Of a stretch of 11,142 nt of DNA, positions 1 through 7,146 are shown piece after piece. The translations under genes were made by a program, and so were the position numbers. The notes beneath the pieces were generated by a model. That model made no database searches and had not been told where the DNA came from. It saw only the letters and a list, made by a program, of their open reading frames with translations. Source of the DNA: AC-37 sp036382905 (GTDB lineage: Bacteria > Actinomycetota > Thermoleophilia > Solirubrobacterales > Thermoleophilaceae); the NCBI GenBank assembly GCA_036382905.1, contig DASVPL010000087.1, forward strand, positions 1 to 11,142. The letters run 5' to 3'. Position 1 is the stretch's first letter. Each line of letters starts with the position of its first letter.

Positions 1-1385
1 CGGAGCTCGCGGTAGCGGCCCAGCGGCTCGCGGCGCGGCTGTTGGTCGAGCTCTGCGGGGCGCGACTCGTGCCGGGCACGCTCGACGAGTACCCGCGCCC
101 GGCCGAGCACCGCGAGGTCGAGCTGCGGCCGGAGCGTTGCGAGAAGCTGCTCGGCGAGCGCGTGCCGCCGGAGCAGGTCGAGGCGATCCTCGGGCGGCTC
201 GGGTTCGCGCCGCGCGCCGCGGGTGAGCGGATCGCGGTGACCGTGCCGCCCTGGCGCGACTCCGACGTGCAGCGCGAGGCCGACCTGATCGAGGAGGTCG
301 CGCGCGTGCACGGCCTCGACAAGCTTCCGGTCACCCTGCCGGCGCGCGAGCACGCCGTCGGCCGGCTCACGCCCGCGCAGCGCCTGCGCCGCCGGCTCGA
401 GGACGTGCTGCGCGACCGCGGCCTGTACGAGTGCGTGGCGTATTCGTTCGTAGCGCCCGCGACGCTCGCGCGCCTGCGCGCGGACGCGACCGACGTGCTG
501 CGCGTCGAGAACCCGCTGAGCGAGGAGCTGAGCGTGATGCGCCCGCTGCTCCTGCCCGGGCTGCTCGACGCGGCGCGCCACAACGCCGCGCACGGGCGCG
601 GGGGCGTGGCCCTGTTCGAGTCCGCGCACGTGTACGCGCCGGCCGGCCCGCTCGCCGGCGCTCCGGCGGGCTCGCCGCACGGAGCGCTCCCGGCCGGCGA
701 GAGCCACCACCTGGCCGCACTGCTCACCCGCGCGCTCCCGGCGACCTGGCGGAGCCCCGAGCGCGAGGCCGACTACTTCGCGGCGCGCGCCCTGCTGGAC
801 GCGTTGATGGACGCCGCGGGCGTCGAGTGGGAGCCGCGCGCGGGTGGCGAGCCCGACGGGACCGCGGATGGGGAGGCCGACGCCGGCGGCGCGGGCGCCG
901 CCCCACCCGCCGGCTGGCTCCACCCCGGCCGCTCCGCGCGGGTGCTCGCCGGCGGCCGCGACGTCGGCTGGATCGGCGAGGTCCATCCGAGTGTCGCGCG
1001 CGAGTGGGATCTCGACGGCGCGGTCGCGGGATTCGAGGTCGACTTCGACGCCCTAGCGGAGCTCGCGTCCGGCCCCGCGTACTACACCGACGTGACCACC
1101 TTTCCGTCGGTGCTCCTCGACATCGCCGTGGTACTGCCCGCCGATGTGAGCGCGGATCGTGCCGAGGCGGCCGTGCGCGCGGGCGGCGGCGAGCTGCTCG
1201 GCTCCGCCCGCGTGTTCGACGTCTACACGGGCGAGCAGGTCGGGGAGGGAAAGCGGTCGCTGGCGCTGAGGCTCGAGTTCCGCGCCCCCGATCGCACGCT
1301 CACCGACGACGAGGTCGCCGAGCTGCGCGCCGCGATCGAGCGCGAGCTCGCCGAGCTGGGAGGGAGTCTCCGTGCCAGGAGCTGA
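1..1385 (+). CDS. pheT: Phenylalanine--tRNA ligase beta subunit, 3' part (5' end outside window)
   Basis: Cytoplasmic class II aminoacyl-tRNA synthetase subunit; with PheS it forms the (alpha-beta)2 enzyme that charges tRNA-Phe. The first complete codon is at base 3, and the frame is open to the left edge, so a TTG at 42 is not the real start. About 460 residues are present out of the roughly 800 usual for the family. Visible in order: the end of the B3/B4 editing region (AAQRLAARLLVELCG), a B5 domain (roughly residues 40-110 of the fragment, ending EEVARVHGLDKLPVTLP), the catalytic-like core with NPLSEELSVMRPLLLPGLL and an HPGRSA...GWIGEVHP stretch, and a C-terminal FDX-ACB anticodon-binding domain (FPSVLLDIAVVLP ... 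VFDVYTGEQVGEGKRSLALR ... RTLTDDEVAEL). The core carries a Gly/Ala/Asp-rich low-complexity insert near 838-905. The tRNA-binding N-terminus and pheS should lie to the left. It overlaps argC by 14 bases. Confidence 0.96.
   Translation, partial: ELAVAAQRLAARLLVELCGARLVPGTLDEYPRPAEHREVELRPERCEKLLGERVPPEQVEAILGRLGFAPRAAGERIAVTVPPWRDSDVQREADLIEEVARVHGLDKLPVTLPAREHAVGRLTPAQRLRRRLEDVLRDRGLYECVAYSFVAPATLARLRADATDVLRVENPLSEELSVMRPLLLPGLLDAARHNAAHGRGGVALFESAHVYAPAGPLAGAPAGSPHGALPAGESHHLAALLTRALPATWRSPEREADYFAARALLDALMDAAGVEWEPRAGGEPDGTADGEADAGGAGAAPPAGWLHPGRSARVLAGGRDVGWIGEVHPSVAREWDLDGAVAGFEVDFDALAELASGPAYYTDVTTFPSVLLDIAVVLPADVSADRAEAAVRAGGGELLGSARVFDVYTGEQVGEGKRSLALRLEFRAPDRTLTDDEVAELRAAIERELAELGGSLRARS
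1358..1366 (+). promoter_or_regulatory. Strong Shine-Dalgarno deciding the argC GTG start
   Basis: GGGAGGGAG lies five bases before the GTG at 1372 and inside the last codons of pheT. It supports GTG 1372 as the argC start even though this makes the two genes overlap. The protein from this start begins about ten residues before the Rossmann motif, normal for ArgC. Confidence 0.75.
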
Positions 1386-2367
1386 AGCCACCGGACGCAG
1401 GGTCGCCGTCGCGGGCGCGGCCGGGTTCGCCGGCGCCGTCGCCGCCCACCTCGTCCAGCGCCATCCCTCGCTCGAGCTGAGCGCCGTGACCGCGCGCTCG
1501 GACGCCGGGCGCAAGCTCGACTCGATCTACCCGCGCTACCGCGTCGGGCTCGAGCTCGAGGCCTTCGACGCCGACCGTATCGCCGAGCGCTCCGACGCCG
1601 CCATCGTCGCCTACCCGCACGGAGCCGCCGCGCCGGTGGTCGAGGCGCTGCGCCGCCGCGGCCTGAAGGTCGTGGACCTCTCGGCCGACTTCCGGCTCGG
1701 CCGCGCGGCCTACGAGCGCTACTACCAGCCGCACGAGGCGCCCGCCCTGCTCGACGAGGCCGTGTACGGCCTGACCGAGCTGCACCGCGACGCGATCCGC
1801 GATGCCGACCTCGTGGCCGCGCCCGGCTGCTACCCGACCGCCGCGATCCTGGCGCTCGCCCCGCTGCGCGAGCTGATCGCCGACGTGATCGTGGACGCGA
1901 AGTCCGGCGTCTCCGGCGCCGGCCGCGAGGCCACCGAGACGACGCACTTCGTGATGGTGGACGAGAACATCAACCCGTACAAGGTCGAGGGCCACCGCCA
2001 CCGCGCCGAGCTCGAGCAGGAGATCGGCGGCACGATCACGTTCACCCCGCACCTGCTCCCGATCGACCAGGGACTCCTGGCGTCGTGCTACGTCACGCCC
2101 ACGCGCGACCTCTCCGCCGCCGAGCTGCGCGACCTCTTCGCGGCCGCCTACGACGACGAGCCGTTCGTGGAGCTGGTCGACTCGCCGCCGGGCGTGCGCG
2201 AGGTGCGCGAGACCAACTTCTGCCGCGTCCACGCCACCGTCGAGCCGGCCACCGGCCGCGTGCTCGTGTTCGCCGCCATCGACAACCTCTGGAAGGGCGC
2301 GGCCGGCCAGGCCGTGCAGGACCTCAACCTCATGCTCGGGCTGCCGGAGGGGGAGGGGCTCACGTGA
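1372..2367 (+). CDS. argC: N-acetyl-gamma-glutamyl-phosphate reductase
   Basis: Third step of ornithine synthesis: NADPH-dependent reduction of N-acetylglutamyl 5-phosphate to N-acetylglutamate semialdehyde, in the cytoplasm. The 331 residues fit the family. An N-terminal Rossmann dinucleotide fold starts at VAVAGAAGFAG (about residues 12-22). Cys153 in APGCYPTAAIL is the expected thiohemiacetal-forming nucleophile, and the HRH at residues 208-210 in YKVEGHRHRAE holds the expected catalytic histidine. The sequence DLSADFRLG and the C-terminal DNLWKGAAGQAVQDLNLMLGL are also typical. The GTG start is chosen for its strong Shine-Dalgarno. It overlaps pheT by 14 bases and its TGA is shared with the GTGA start of argJ, so it is translationally coupled on both sides. 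No reason to suspect another activity. Confidence 0.97.
   Translation: MPGAEATGRRVAVAGAAGFAGAVAAHLVQRHPSLELSAVTARSDAGRKLDSIYPRYRVGLELEAFDADRIAERSDAAIVAYPHGAAAPVVEALRRRGLKVVDLSADFRLGRAAYERYYQPHEAPALLDEAVYGLTELHRDAIRDADLVAAPGCYPTAAILALAPLRELIADVIVDAKSGVSGAGREATETTHFVMVDENINPYKVEGHRHRAELEQEIGGTITFTPHLLPIDQGLLASCYVTPTRDLSAAELRDLFAAAYDDEPFVELVDSPPGVREVRETNFCRVHATVEPATGRVLVFAAIDNLWKGAAGQAVQDLNLMLGLPEGEGLT
2346..2358 (+). promoter_or_regulatory. Double Shine-Dalgarno deciding the argJ start
   Basis: GGAGGGGGAGGGG at the end of argC contains two overlapping Shine-Dalgarno matches. The nearer ends five bases before the GTG at 2364. It selects this start over the in-frame GTG at 2406 and over the open frame that extends upstream to 2085 inside argC. 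Confidence 0.7.
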
Positions 2368-3614
2368 CGTTCTTCCGCTCCCGCTGGGTCACGCGCCCCC
2401 CGCACGTGCGCGAGCTCGAGCCCACCGCGCTGCCGGCGGGCTTCCGCGCCGGCGCCGCCGCGGCCGGCCTCAAGGCCGAGGGCCTCGACGTGGGCGTCCT
2501 GGTCTCCGACGAGCCCGGCACGACCTCCGCTGCCCGCTTCACCACCAACGCGCGCGTGGGCGCGCCCGTGACAGTCTCGCGCGAGGCGGCGCTCGACCGG
2601 CTGCGCGCGGTGGTGGCCAACTCGGGCGGCTCGAACACCGGCGACGGCGAGCGCGGCATCGCCACGGCCGAGGCCGCGCAGGCGCGCGCGGCGGAGCTGC
2701 TGGGCGTCGAGCCAGAGCAGGTCGGCGTGGCGTCGACGGGCGTGATCGGCGCCGAGCTGCCGCGCGACAAGCTGCTGACCGGTGTCGACGCCGCCATCGA
2801 CGCGCTCGGCCCGGACGCCGCAGGCCTGGCCGAGGCGATCGTGACCACCGACCGCGGGCCGAAGCGCGCCTGCCTCGAGGTGGTGCTGCCGTCGGGCGCG
2901 AGCGTGCGCATCGCCGGCCAGGCCAAGGGCGCCGGGATGATCTCGCCGCGCTTCGCGACGATGTTCTGCTTCGTGCAGACCGATGCCGCACTCGAGCAGG
3001 AGACCGTCGAGCTGCTGACGGGCGTCTGCGTGAAGCGCTCGTTCGACCGGATCTCGGTGGACGGTCAGCTATCGACCAGCGACACGGTGTTCGTGCTGGC
3101 GAGCGGCGCGTCGGGCGTCGAGGTGGCGCCCGAGTCCGACGACGAGGTGGCGCTCGGCGAGGCGATGGACGCGCTGATGCGCCAGCTCGCCGTCGAGATC
3201 GTGGCCGACGGCGAGGGCTCCGAGCGCATCGGCAGGGTGGTCGTGCGCGGCGACGCGGCCGCCGTCGAGCCGGTGGCCCGCGCGGTCGCCAACTCGCCCC
3301 TCGTAAAGACCGCGCTGCACGGCGCCGACCCCAACTTCGGGCGCATCCTCCAGGCCGCCGGCATGGCCTGGTCGGCGGTGGCCGACGGGTCGCCGATGTA
3401 CGTCGACCTCGACATCGAGGGCCACACCGTCGTGTCCGGCAACGCCGCCGCGATCGACTTCGGCGGGCCCGAGTGGAGCGAGCTCGAGCAGGCCGTCCGG
3501 GTGAGCGAGGTCGAGTACGTGCTGACCCTGCCGGGCGAGGGCGCCGAGACCGAGGTCTTCTTCAGCGACCTCGGCCACGAGTACATCCGGATCAACGCGG
3601 AGTACACGACATGA
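2364..3614 (+). CDS. argJ: Ornithine acetyltransferase / glutamate N-acetyltransferase (bifunctional ArgJ)
   Basis: Transfers the acetyl group from N-acetylornithine to glutamate, giving ornithine and regenerating N-acetylglutamate. Many members also use acetyl-CoA as donor, but this cannot be decided here. The 416 residues match the family. ArgJ is made as a precursor that cleaves itself at an Ala-Thr bond. Here that is A198/T199 within KGAGMISPRFATMFCFVQTD, so the alpha chain would be residues 1-198 and the beta chain 199-416 with Thr199 as nucleophile. STGVIGAELP carries the Thr-Gly pair expected for the oxyanion hole. The C-terminus YIRINAEYTT is typical. The open frame extends upstream to 2085, but residues before 2364 read an alternative frame of argC. 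GTG 2364 overlaps the argC stop by 4 bases. The usual NSGNANA segment is replaced by NSGGSNTGDGERG. Confidence 0.96.
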   Translation: MTFFRSRWVTRPPHVRELEPTALPAGFRAGAAAAGLKAEGLDVGVLVSDEPGTTSAARFTTNARVGAPVTVSREAALDRLRAVVANSGGSNTGDGERGIATAEAAQARAAELLGVEPEQVGVASTGVIGAELPRDKLLTGVDAAIDALGPDAAGLAEAIVTTDRGPKRACLEVVLPSGASVRIAGQAKGAGMISPRFATMFCFVQTDAALEQETVELLTGVCVKRSFDRISVDGQLSTSDTVFVLASGASGVEVAPESDDEVALGEAMDALMRQLAVEIVADGEGSERIGRVVVRGDAAAVEPVARAVANSPLVKTALHGADPNFGRILQAAGMAWSAVADGSPMYVDLDIEGHTVVSGNAAAIDFGGPEWSELEQAVRVSEVEYVLTLPGEGAETEVFFSDLGHEYIRINAEYTT

Positions 3615-3619
3615 GGGGG
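3613..3619 (+). promoter_or_regulatory. Shine-Dalgarno of argB
   Basis: GAGGGGG overlaps the argJ stop codon and sits eight bases before ATG 3628. It supports re-initiation at argB after argJ termination across a 13-base gap. Confidence 0.6.
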
Positions 3620-3627
3620 CCGAGCTG

Positions 3628-4467
3628 ATGCGCGACATCGCGACCCTCCTCGAGGCGCTCCCCTACATCCGCGAGTTCCACGAGAAGACGATCGTCATCA
3701 AGTACGGCGGCGCGGCGATGACCGACGAGGAGCTGCGCGAGGACTTCGCCCGCGACGTGGTCCTCCTCAAGTACGTCGGGATGAACCCGATCGTGGTGCA
3801 CGGCGGCGGCCCCGACATCACCTCCTATATGAAGCGCCTCGGCATGCACGTCGAGTTCGTGGAGGGGCTGCGCGTCTCCGACGCCGAGACCGTGGAGATC
3901 GCGAAGATGGTCCTGGTCGGCAAGCAGAACAAGGACATCGTGCTGCGGCTGAACCGCTTCGGGCAGCCCGCGGTCGGACTCTGCGGCGACGACGGCCTGC
4001 TCTTCCGCGCCGAGAAGCAGTTCGCGGGCGAGCGCGACATCGGCTTCGTGGGCCGGATCGAGCGCGTGGACGTGAACGTGCTGAACCACATCGCCGAGGA
4101 CTACATACCGGTCATCGCATCGGTCGGGGCCGACGCCGAGGGCCAGTCCTACAACATCAACGCCGACGAGGCCGCGGCCGCGGTGGCCGAAGCCATGGGC
4201 GCCGAGAAGGTCATCTTCCTCACCGACGTGCGCGCCTGGCTCGAGGACCCCGCCGACCCCGCCACGCGGATCAGCCAGGCGACCGCGGCCGAGGTGCGCG
4301 CGAAGCTCGAGGGCGTGACCGGCGGCATGCGGCCGAAGCTCACCGCCTGCGCGCACGCGGTCGAGAACGGCGTGAGCGCCGCGCACATCATCGACGGCCG
4401 CACGCCGCACTCGCTGCTGCTCGAGCTGTTCACCGACGCCGGCATCGGCACGAAGATCTTCCCGTGA
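3628..4467 (+). CDS. argB: Acetylglutamate kinase
   Basis: Phosphorylates N-acetylglutamate with ATP, the second and usually arginine-controlled step of the pathway. It is an amino acid kinase fold protein of 279 residues, normal length. Visible: IVIKYGGAAM with the phosphate-binding lysine (about residues 22-31), VHGGGPDI for acetylglutamate binding, GLRVSDAETVEIAKMVLVGKQNKDIV, a nucleotide-site TDV followed by GGMRPKLTAC, and the C-terminal HIIDGRTPHSLLLELFTDAGIGTKI. About 20 residues precede the kinase core (DIATLLEALPYIREFHEK). In hexameric arginine-sensitive ArgB such an N-terminal helix forms part of the effector site, so feedback inhibition by arginine is likely (inference). Odd points: GGMRPK where GGMIPK is usual, and GLCGDDG where GLSGKDG is usual. 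It overlaps argD by four bases. Confidence 0.97.
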   Translation: MRDIATLLEALPYIREFHEKTIVIKYGGAAMTDEELREDFARDVVLLKYVGMNPIVVHGGGPDITSYMKRLGMHVEFVEGLRVSDAETVEIAKMVLVGKQNKDIVLRLNRFGQPAVGLCGDDGLLFRAEKQFAGERDIGFVGRIERVDVNVLNHIAEDYIPVIASVGADAEGQSYNINADEAAAAVAEAMGAEKVIFLTDVRAWLEDPADPATRISQATAAEVRAKLEGVTGGMRPKLTACAHAVENGVSAAHIIDGRTPHSLLLELFTDAGIGTKIFP

Positions 4468-5618
4468 CGCTCGCCGACCTCCAGTCGCTCGAGCGCGACC
4501 ACCTGATGCCGACCTACGCGCGGCAGCCGGTCGAGTTCGTGCGCGGCGAGGGGACGGTCCTGTGGGACTCCGACGGGAACGAGTACCTCGACTTCCTGGC
4601 CGGCATCTCGGTCGTGCAGATCGGGCACTGCCACCCGGCGCTGGTCGAGGCCGTGAGCGCGCAGGCGGCTCGGCTCATGCACGTTGGCAACCTCTACTAC
4701 ACCGAGCCCGGGCTTCGGCTGGCACGGCGCCTCGGCGAGCGCTCGCTCGGCGGCAAGGTGTTCTTCGCCAACAGCGGCGCCGAGGCCAACGAGTGCGCCA
4801 TCAAGCTCGCTCGCAAGCACCGCCGCGGCGGCGAGATCGTCGTGTTCGAGGGCGGCTTCCACGGCCGCACGATGGGCGCCCTCTCGGCCACCCCGCAGGA
4901 GACCAAGCAGGAGCCGTTCGCACCGCTCGTGCCCGGCTTCGTCACGATCCCGCGCGGCGGCTCGCTCGCGGGCGCCGTGACCGAGCGCACCGCCGCGGTG
5001 CTGGTCGAGCCGATCCAGGGCGAGTCGGGGATCTGGGAGATACCCGAGGCGACGCTGGCCGAGGCGCGCGAGCTGTGCGACCGGACGGGCGCGCTGCTGA
5101 TCTTCGACGAGGTCCAGTGCGGCATGGGGCGCACGGGCTCGCTCTGGGCCTACGAGCAGTACGGCATCCGGCCCGACGTGATGACGCTCGCCAAGGGGCT
5201 CGGCGGCGGGCTGCCGATCGGCGCGTGCGTGACCACGCCCGAGCATGCCGACGTGCTGGCCGCGGGCGACCACGGTTCCACCTTCGCGGGCGGCCCGGTG
5301 CCGGCGGCGGGCGCCAACGCGGTGCTCGACGTGGTGGACGACGAGGGCTTCCTGGCGGAGGTTGACCGCAAGGGCGCGGCGCTCTCCGGGGGCCTCGCCC
5401 GGCTCGGGCTCGACGTGCGCGGCCGCGGCCTGATGCTGGCGTTCGCGACCGGCGATGGCCCCGGCCTCGCCCGCCGCGCGCTGCTCGAGGAGCGGCTCGT
5501 CGTGAACGCCACCGGCCCCGACACCGTCCGCCTCCTCCCGCCGCTCACCGTGAGCGACGAGGAGATCGACGCCGCGGTCGAGCGGATAGCCCGCCTCGTC
5601 GGCGGACCGGCGCGCTGA
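4464..5618 (+). CDS. argD: Acetylornithine aminotransferase (class III PLP enzyme)
   Basis: Converts N-acetylglutamate semialdehyde and glutamate to N-acetylornithine and 2-oxoglutarate. Fold-type I aminotransferase of 384 residues, typical for bacterial ArgD. Visible: the N-terminal HLMPTYARQPVEFVRGEG, PLP phosphate-binding region FANSGAEANECAIKLARKH, GGFHGRTMGALSAT, IFDEVQCGMGRTG with Asp215 facing the PLP ring nitrogen, and TLAKGLGGGLPIGA with Lys244 as the Schiff-base lysine. GTG 4464 shares GTGA with the argB stop. An in-frame ATG at 4506 would remove the first 14 residues, which align with the family, and neither start has a strong Shine-Dalgarno, so coupling to argB is assumed. Members often also work as succinyl-diaminopimelate aminotransferase; sequence alone does not settle this, but the context says arginine. 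Confidence 0.96.
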   Translation: MTLADLQSLERDHLMPTYARQPVEFVRGEGTVLWDSDGNEYLDFLAGISVVQIGHCHPALVEAVSAQAARLMHVGNLYYTEPGLRLARRLGERSLGGKVFFANSGAEANECAIKLARKHRRGGEIVVFEGGFHGRTMGALSATPQETKQEPFAPLVPGFVTIPRGGSLAGAVTERTAAVLVEPIQGESGIWEIPEATLAEARELCDRTGALLIFDEVQCGMGRTGSLWAYEQYGIRPDVMTLAKGLGGGLPIGACVTTPEHADVLAAGDHGSTFAGGPVPAAGANAVLDVVDDEGFLAEVDRKGAALSGGLARLGLDVRGRGLMLAFATGDGPGLARRALLEERLVVNATGPDTVRLLPPLTVSDEEIDAAVERIARLVGGPAR

Positions 5619-5632
5619 TAGGTTCGGCGCCC

Positions 5633-6907
5633 ATGGCCCACGACCGCAGAACTCTCATCAAGACCGCCTCCTACGAGGCCGAGCCCGACGACGTCGGCCG
5701 CGTGCTGCTGCTCTACTCCGGCGGCCTCGACACGAGCGTGATGCTCAAGTGGATCCAGGACGAGTACAAGGCCGAGGTCGTGGCGCTCACCGTGAACCTC
5801 GGCCAGCCCGACGAGGACTGGGACGTGATCCGGGGCAAGGCGCTCGACATCGGCGCGGTCGACTGCATGCTGGTCGACGCGCGCGAGGAGTTCGTCGAGG
5901 ACTACGTGCTGCCCGCGATCAAGGCGAACGCCCTCTACGGGGGCGGCTACCCGCTCTTCACCGCGCTCGGCCGGCCGCTGATAGCGCGGCTCGCGGTCGA
6001 GCACGCGCGCGCGACCGGGTGCGACACGATCGCCCACGGCTGCACCGGCAAGGGCAACGACCAGGTCAGGATCGAGGCGACCATCGCCACGCTCGCTCCC
6101 GAGCTGAAGATCATCGCGCCCGTGCGCGGCTGGCAGATGGGGCGCGAGGAGGAGATCGCGTACGCGCGCGAGCACGGCATTCCGGTCAAGGGCGGGACCG
6201 AGGCGCCGCCGTACTCGATCGACGACAACCTCTGGGGCCGCTCGTCCGAGGGCGGGCCGATCGAGGATCTCGACGAGCCCGCGCGCGACGACGTGTTCGA
6301 GCTCGTCACGCTGCCGCAGAACGCGCCGGACGAGCCCGAGCTCGTCCCGATCGAGTTCGAGCGCGGGCGGCCGGTGGCGATCGGCGGCGAGCGCCTCGGC
6401 CTCGTGGACCTGCTCGAGCGCGCGGGTGAGATTGGCGCGCGCCACGGCATCGGGATCGTCGACCACATCGAGGACCGGATCGTCGGCCTCAAGGTGCGCG
6501 ACATCTACGAGGTGCCGGCGGCCGAGCTGATCCTCACCGCGCACAAGGAGCTAGAGAAGCTCGTCGGGACGATCCACCAGAACCAGTTCAAGCCCGGCCT
6601 CGACCACCACTGGGCGTTCCTCGTGTACGCGGGGCTCTGGCACGAGCCGCTGCTCGGCGACCTGAACGCGTTCATGGATCGCGTCAACGAGCAGGTCACC
6701 GGCACGATCACCCTGAAGCTCTACAAGGGCAGCGCGAAGCCGGTCGCGCGCTCTTCGCCGAACGCTCTCTACGACGCCGCGCTGGCCGGCTTTGGCGAGT
6801 CCGGCGGGCTGTTCTCGCAGCAGGCCAGCCCGGGCTTCATCGAGCTGTGGAGCCTCCAGTCGCGCATGGCCTACGGAATCCGCAACCGGGTACAGGAGGA
6901 CGCATGA
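5633..6907 (+). CDS. argG: Argininosuccinate synthase
   Basis: Joins citrulline and aspartate using ATP to give argininosuccinate, the penultimate step to arginine. 424 residues. The N-type ATP pyrophosphatase loop is SGGLDTS at residues 29-35. Other signatures are YPLFTALGRPLIARLA, DTIAHGCTGKGNDQVRIE, APVRGWQMGREEEIAYA, SIDDNLWGRSSEGGPIED and the C-terminal LWSLQSRMAYGIRNRV. About 20 residues (MAHDRRTLIKTASYEAEPDD) precede the usual core start, and TVNLGQPDED follows the first ATP-site strand where many ArgG have a DVGQ-type motif, so it seems to belong to a divergent ArgG group. Fourteen bases separate it from argD with only a weak AGG (5620-5622) as Shine-Dalgarno. No terminator is seen between them, so it is probably in the same transcript. 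Its stop overlaps the next small gene. Confidence 0.96.
   Translation: MAHDRRTLIKTASYEAEPDDVGRVLLLYSGGLDTSVMLKWIQDEYKAEVVALTVNLGQPDEDWDVIRGKALDIGAVDCMLVDAREEFVEDYVLPAIKANALYGGGYPLFTALGRPLIARLAVEHARATGCDTIAHGCTGKGNDQVRIEATIATLAPELKIIAPVRGWQMGREEEIAYAREHGIPVKGGTEAPPYSIDDNLWGRSSEGGPIEDLDEPARDDVFELVTLPQNAPDEPELVPIEFERGRPVAIGGERLGLVDLLERAGEIGARHGIGIVDHIEDRIVGLKVRDIYEVPAAELILTAHKELEKLVGTIHQNQFKPGLDHHWAFLVYAGLWHEPLLGDLNAFMDRVNEQVTGTITLKLYKGSAKPVARSSPNALYDAALAGFGESGGLFSQQASPGFIELWSLQSRMAYGIRNRVQEDA
6894..6899 (+). promoter_or_regulatory. Near-perfect Shine-Dalgarno of the small membrane peptide gene
   Basis: AGGAGG ends four bases before ATG 6904, within the last codons of argG. It selects this start over the upstream in-frame ATG at 6847, and is one of the main reasons to believe the small gene is real. 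Confidence 0.75.
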
Positions 6908-7068
6908 ACTCGAAGGGCTACACGGTCCTCGGCTGGGTCGTCTGGCAGGTCGTCTCGCGTGTCGCAAAGCGCAAGGTCAGGCAGAACCGGACGAAGGTCG
7001 GGGCCGCCGCCGCGGTCCTCCTGGTGCTCGTGCTCGGCCTCGCCGCGGCGCGTTCGTCCTCGGACTAG
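6904..7068 (+). CDS. Small basic membrane peptide, 54 residues, function unknown
   Basis: I do not recognise a family. The start is fixed by ATGA overlap with the argG stop and by AGGAGG four bases before. The protein has a hydrophobic or amphipathic N-terminal stretch (residues 6-18, YTVLGWVVWQVVS), a strongly positive segment with seven Arg/Lys between residues 19 and 31 (RVAKRKVRQNRTK), a clear transmembrane segment at about 33-49 (GAAAAVLLVLVLGLAAA), and a short RSSSD tail. It therefore probably sits in the cytoplasmic membrane with its basic segment inside, as one helix or a hairpin (inference from the positive-inside rule). It lies where argH often follows argG, but has no similarity to an enzyme. 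Possible roles such as a small regulator or membrane anchor are guesses. Being coupled to argG, it should be expressed with the arginine genes. Confidence 0.72.
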   Translation: MNSKGYTVLGWVVWQVVSRVAKRKVRQNRTKVGAAAAVLLVLVLGLAAARSSSD

Positions 7069-7146
7069 CGGCCCTCCCGGTCAAGTCGCGGGGCACCGGG
7101 CCGATAAGGCCTTGGCCCCGGCGTACCCATTTTGGGGCCAGACCGC
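7069..7146. other. Intergenic spacer before the surface-protein gene
   Basis: These 78 bases are the only sizeable noncoding gap in the window. I see no convincing promoter: TTGGCC at 7112 and TACCCAT at 7124 are too close together to be a -35/-10 pair. There is no hairpin followed by a T-run, so termination of the arginine transcript here is not shown either. The spacer holds the complementary G/C arms described in the next entry. Confidence 0.6.

Noticed and set aside
1300..2232. 310-codon antisense frame over argC
   Set aside because: argC on the + strand has all catalytic motifs; the antisense product has only codon-bias composition.
2085..2363. Longer argJ start at 2085
   Set aside because: The extra 93 residues are an Arg-rich alternative reading of argC, and ArgJ family length and the strong ribosome site both fit GTG 2364.
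5150..6544. 464-codon antisense frame over argD and argG
   Set aside because: It spans two well-supported genes and shows no domain; typical high-GC antisense shadow.
6847..6903. Longer start (ATG 6847) for the small membrane peptide
   Set aside because: The added residues read argG out of frame and have no Shine-Dalgarno, while ATG 6904 has AGGAGG and an ATGA overlap.
7112..7130. Promoter with TTGGCC as -35 and TACCCAT as -10
   Set aside because: The two elements are only about six bases apart, far short of the usual 16-18, and neither is a good match alone.
7096..7139. Intrinsic terminator of the arginine operon
   Set aside because: Hairpins can form, but none is followed by a T-run; the TTTT at 7130-7133 lies inside a loop. 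Rho-dependent or no termination is equally possible.
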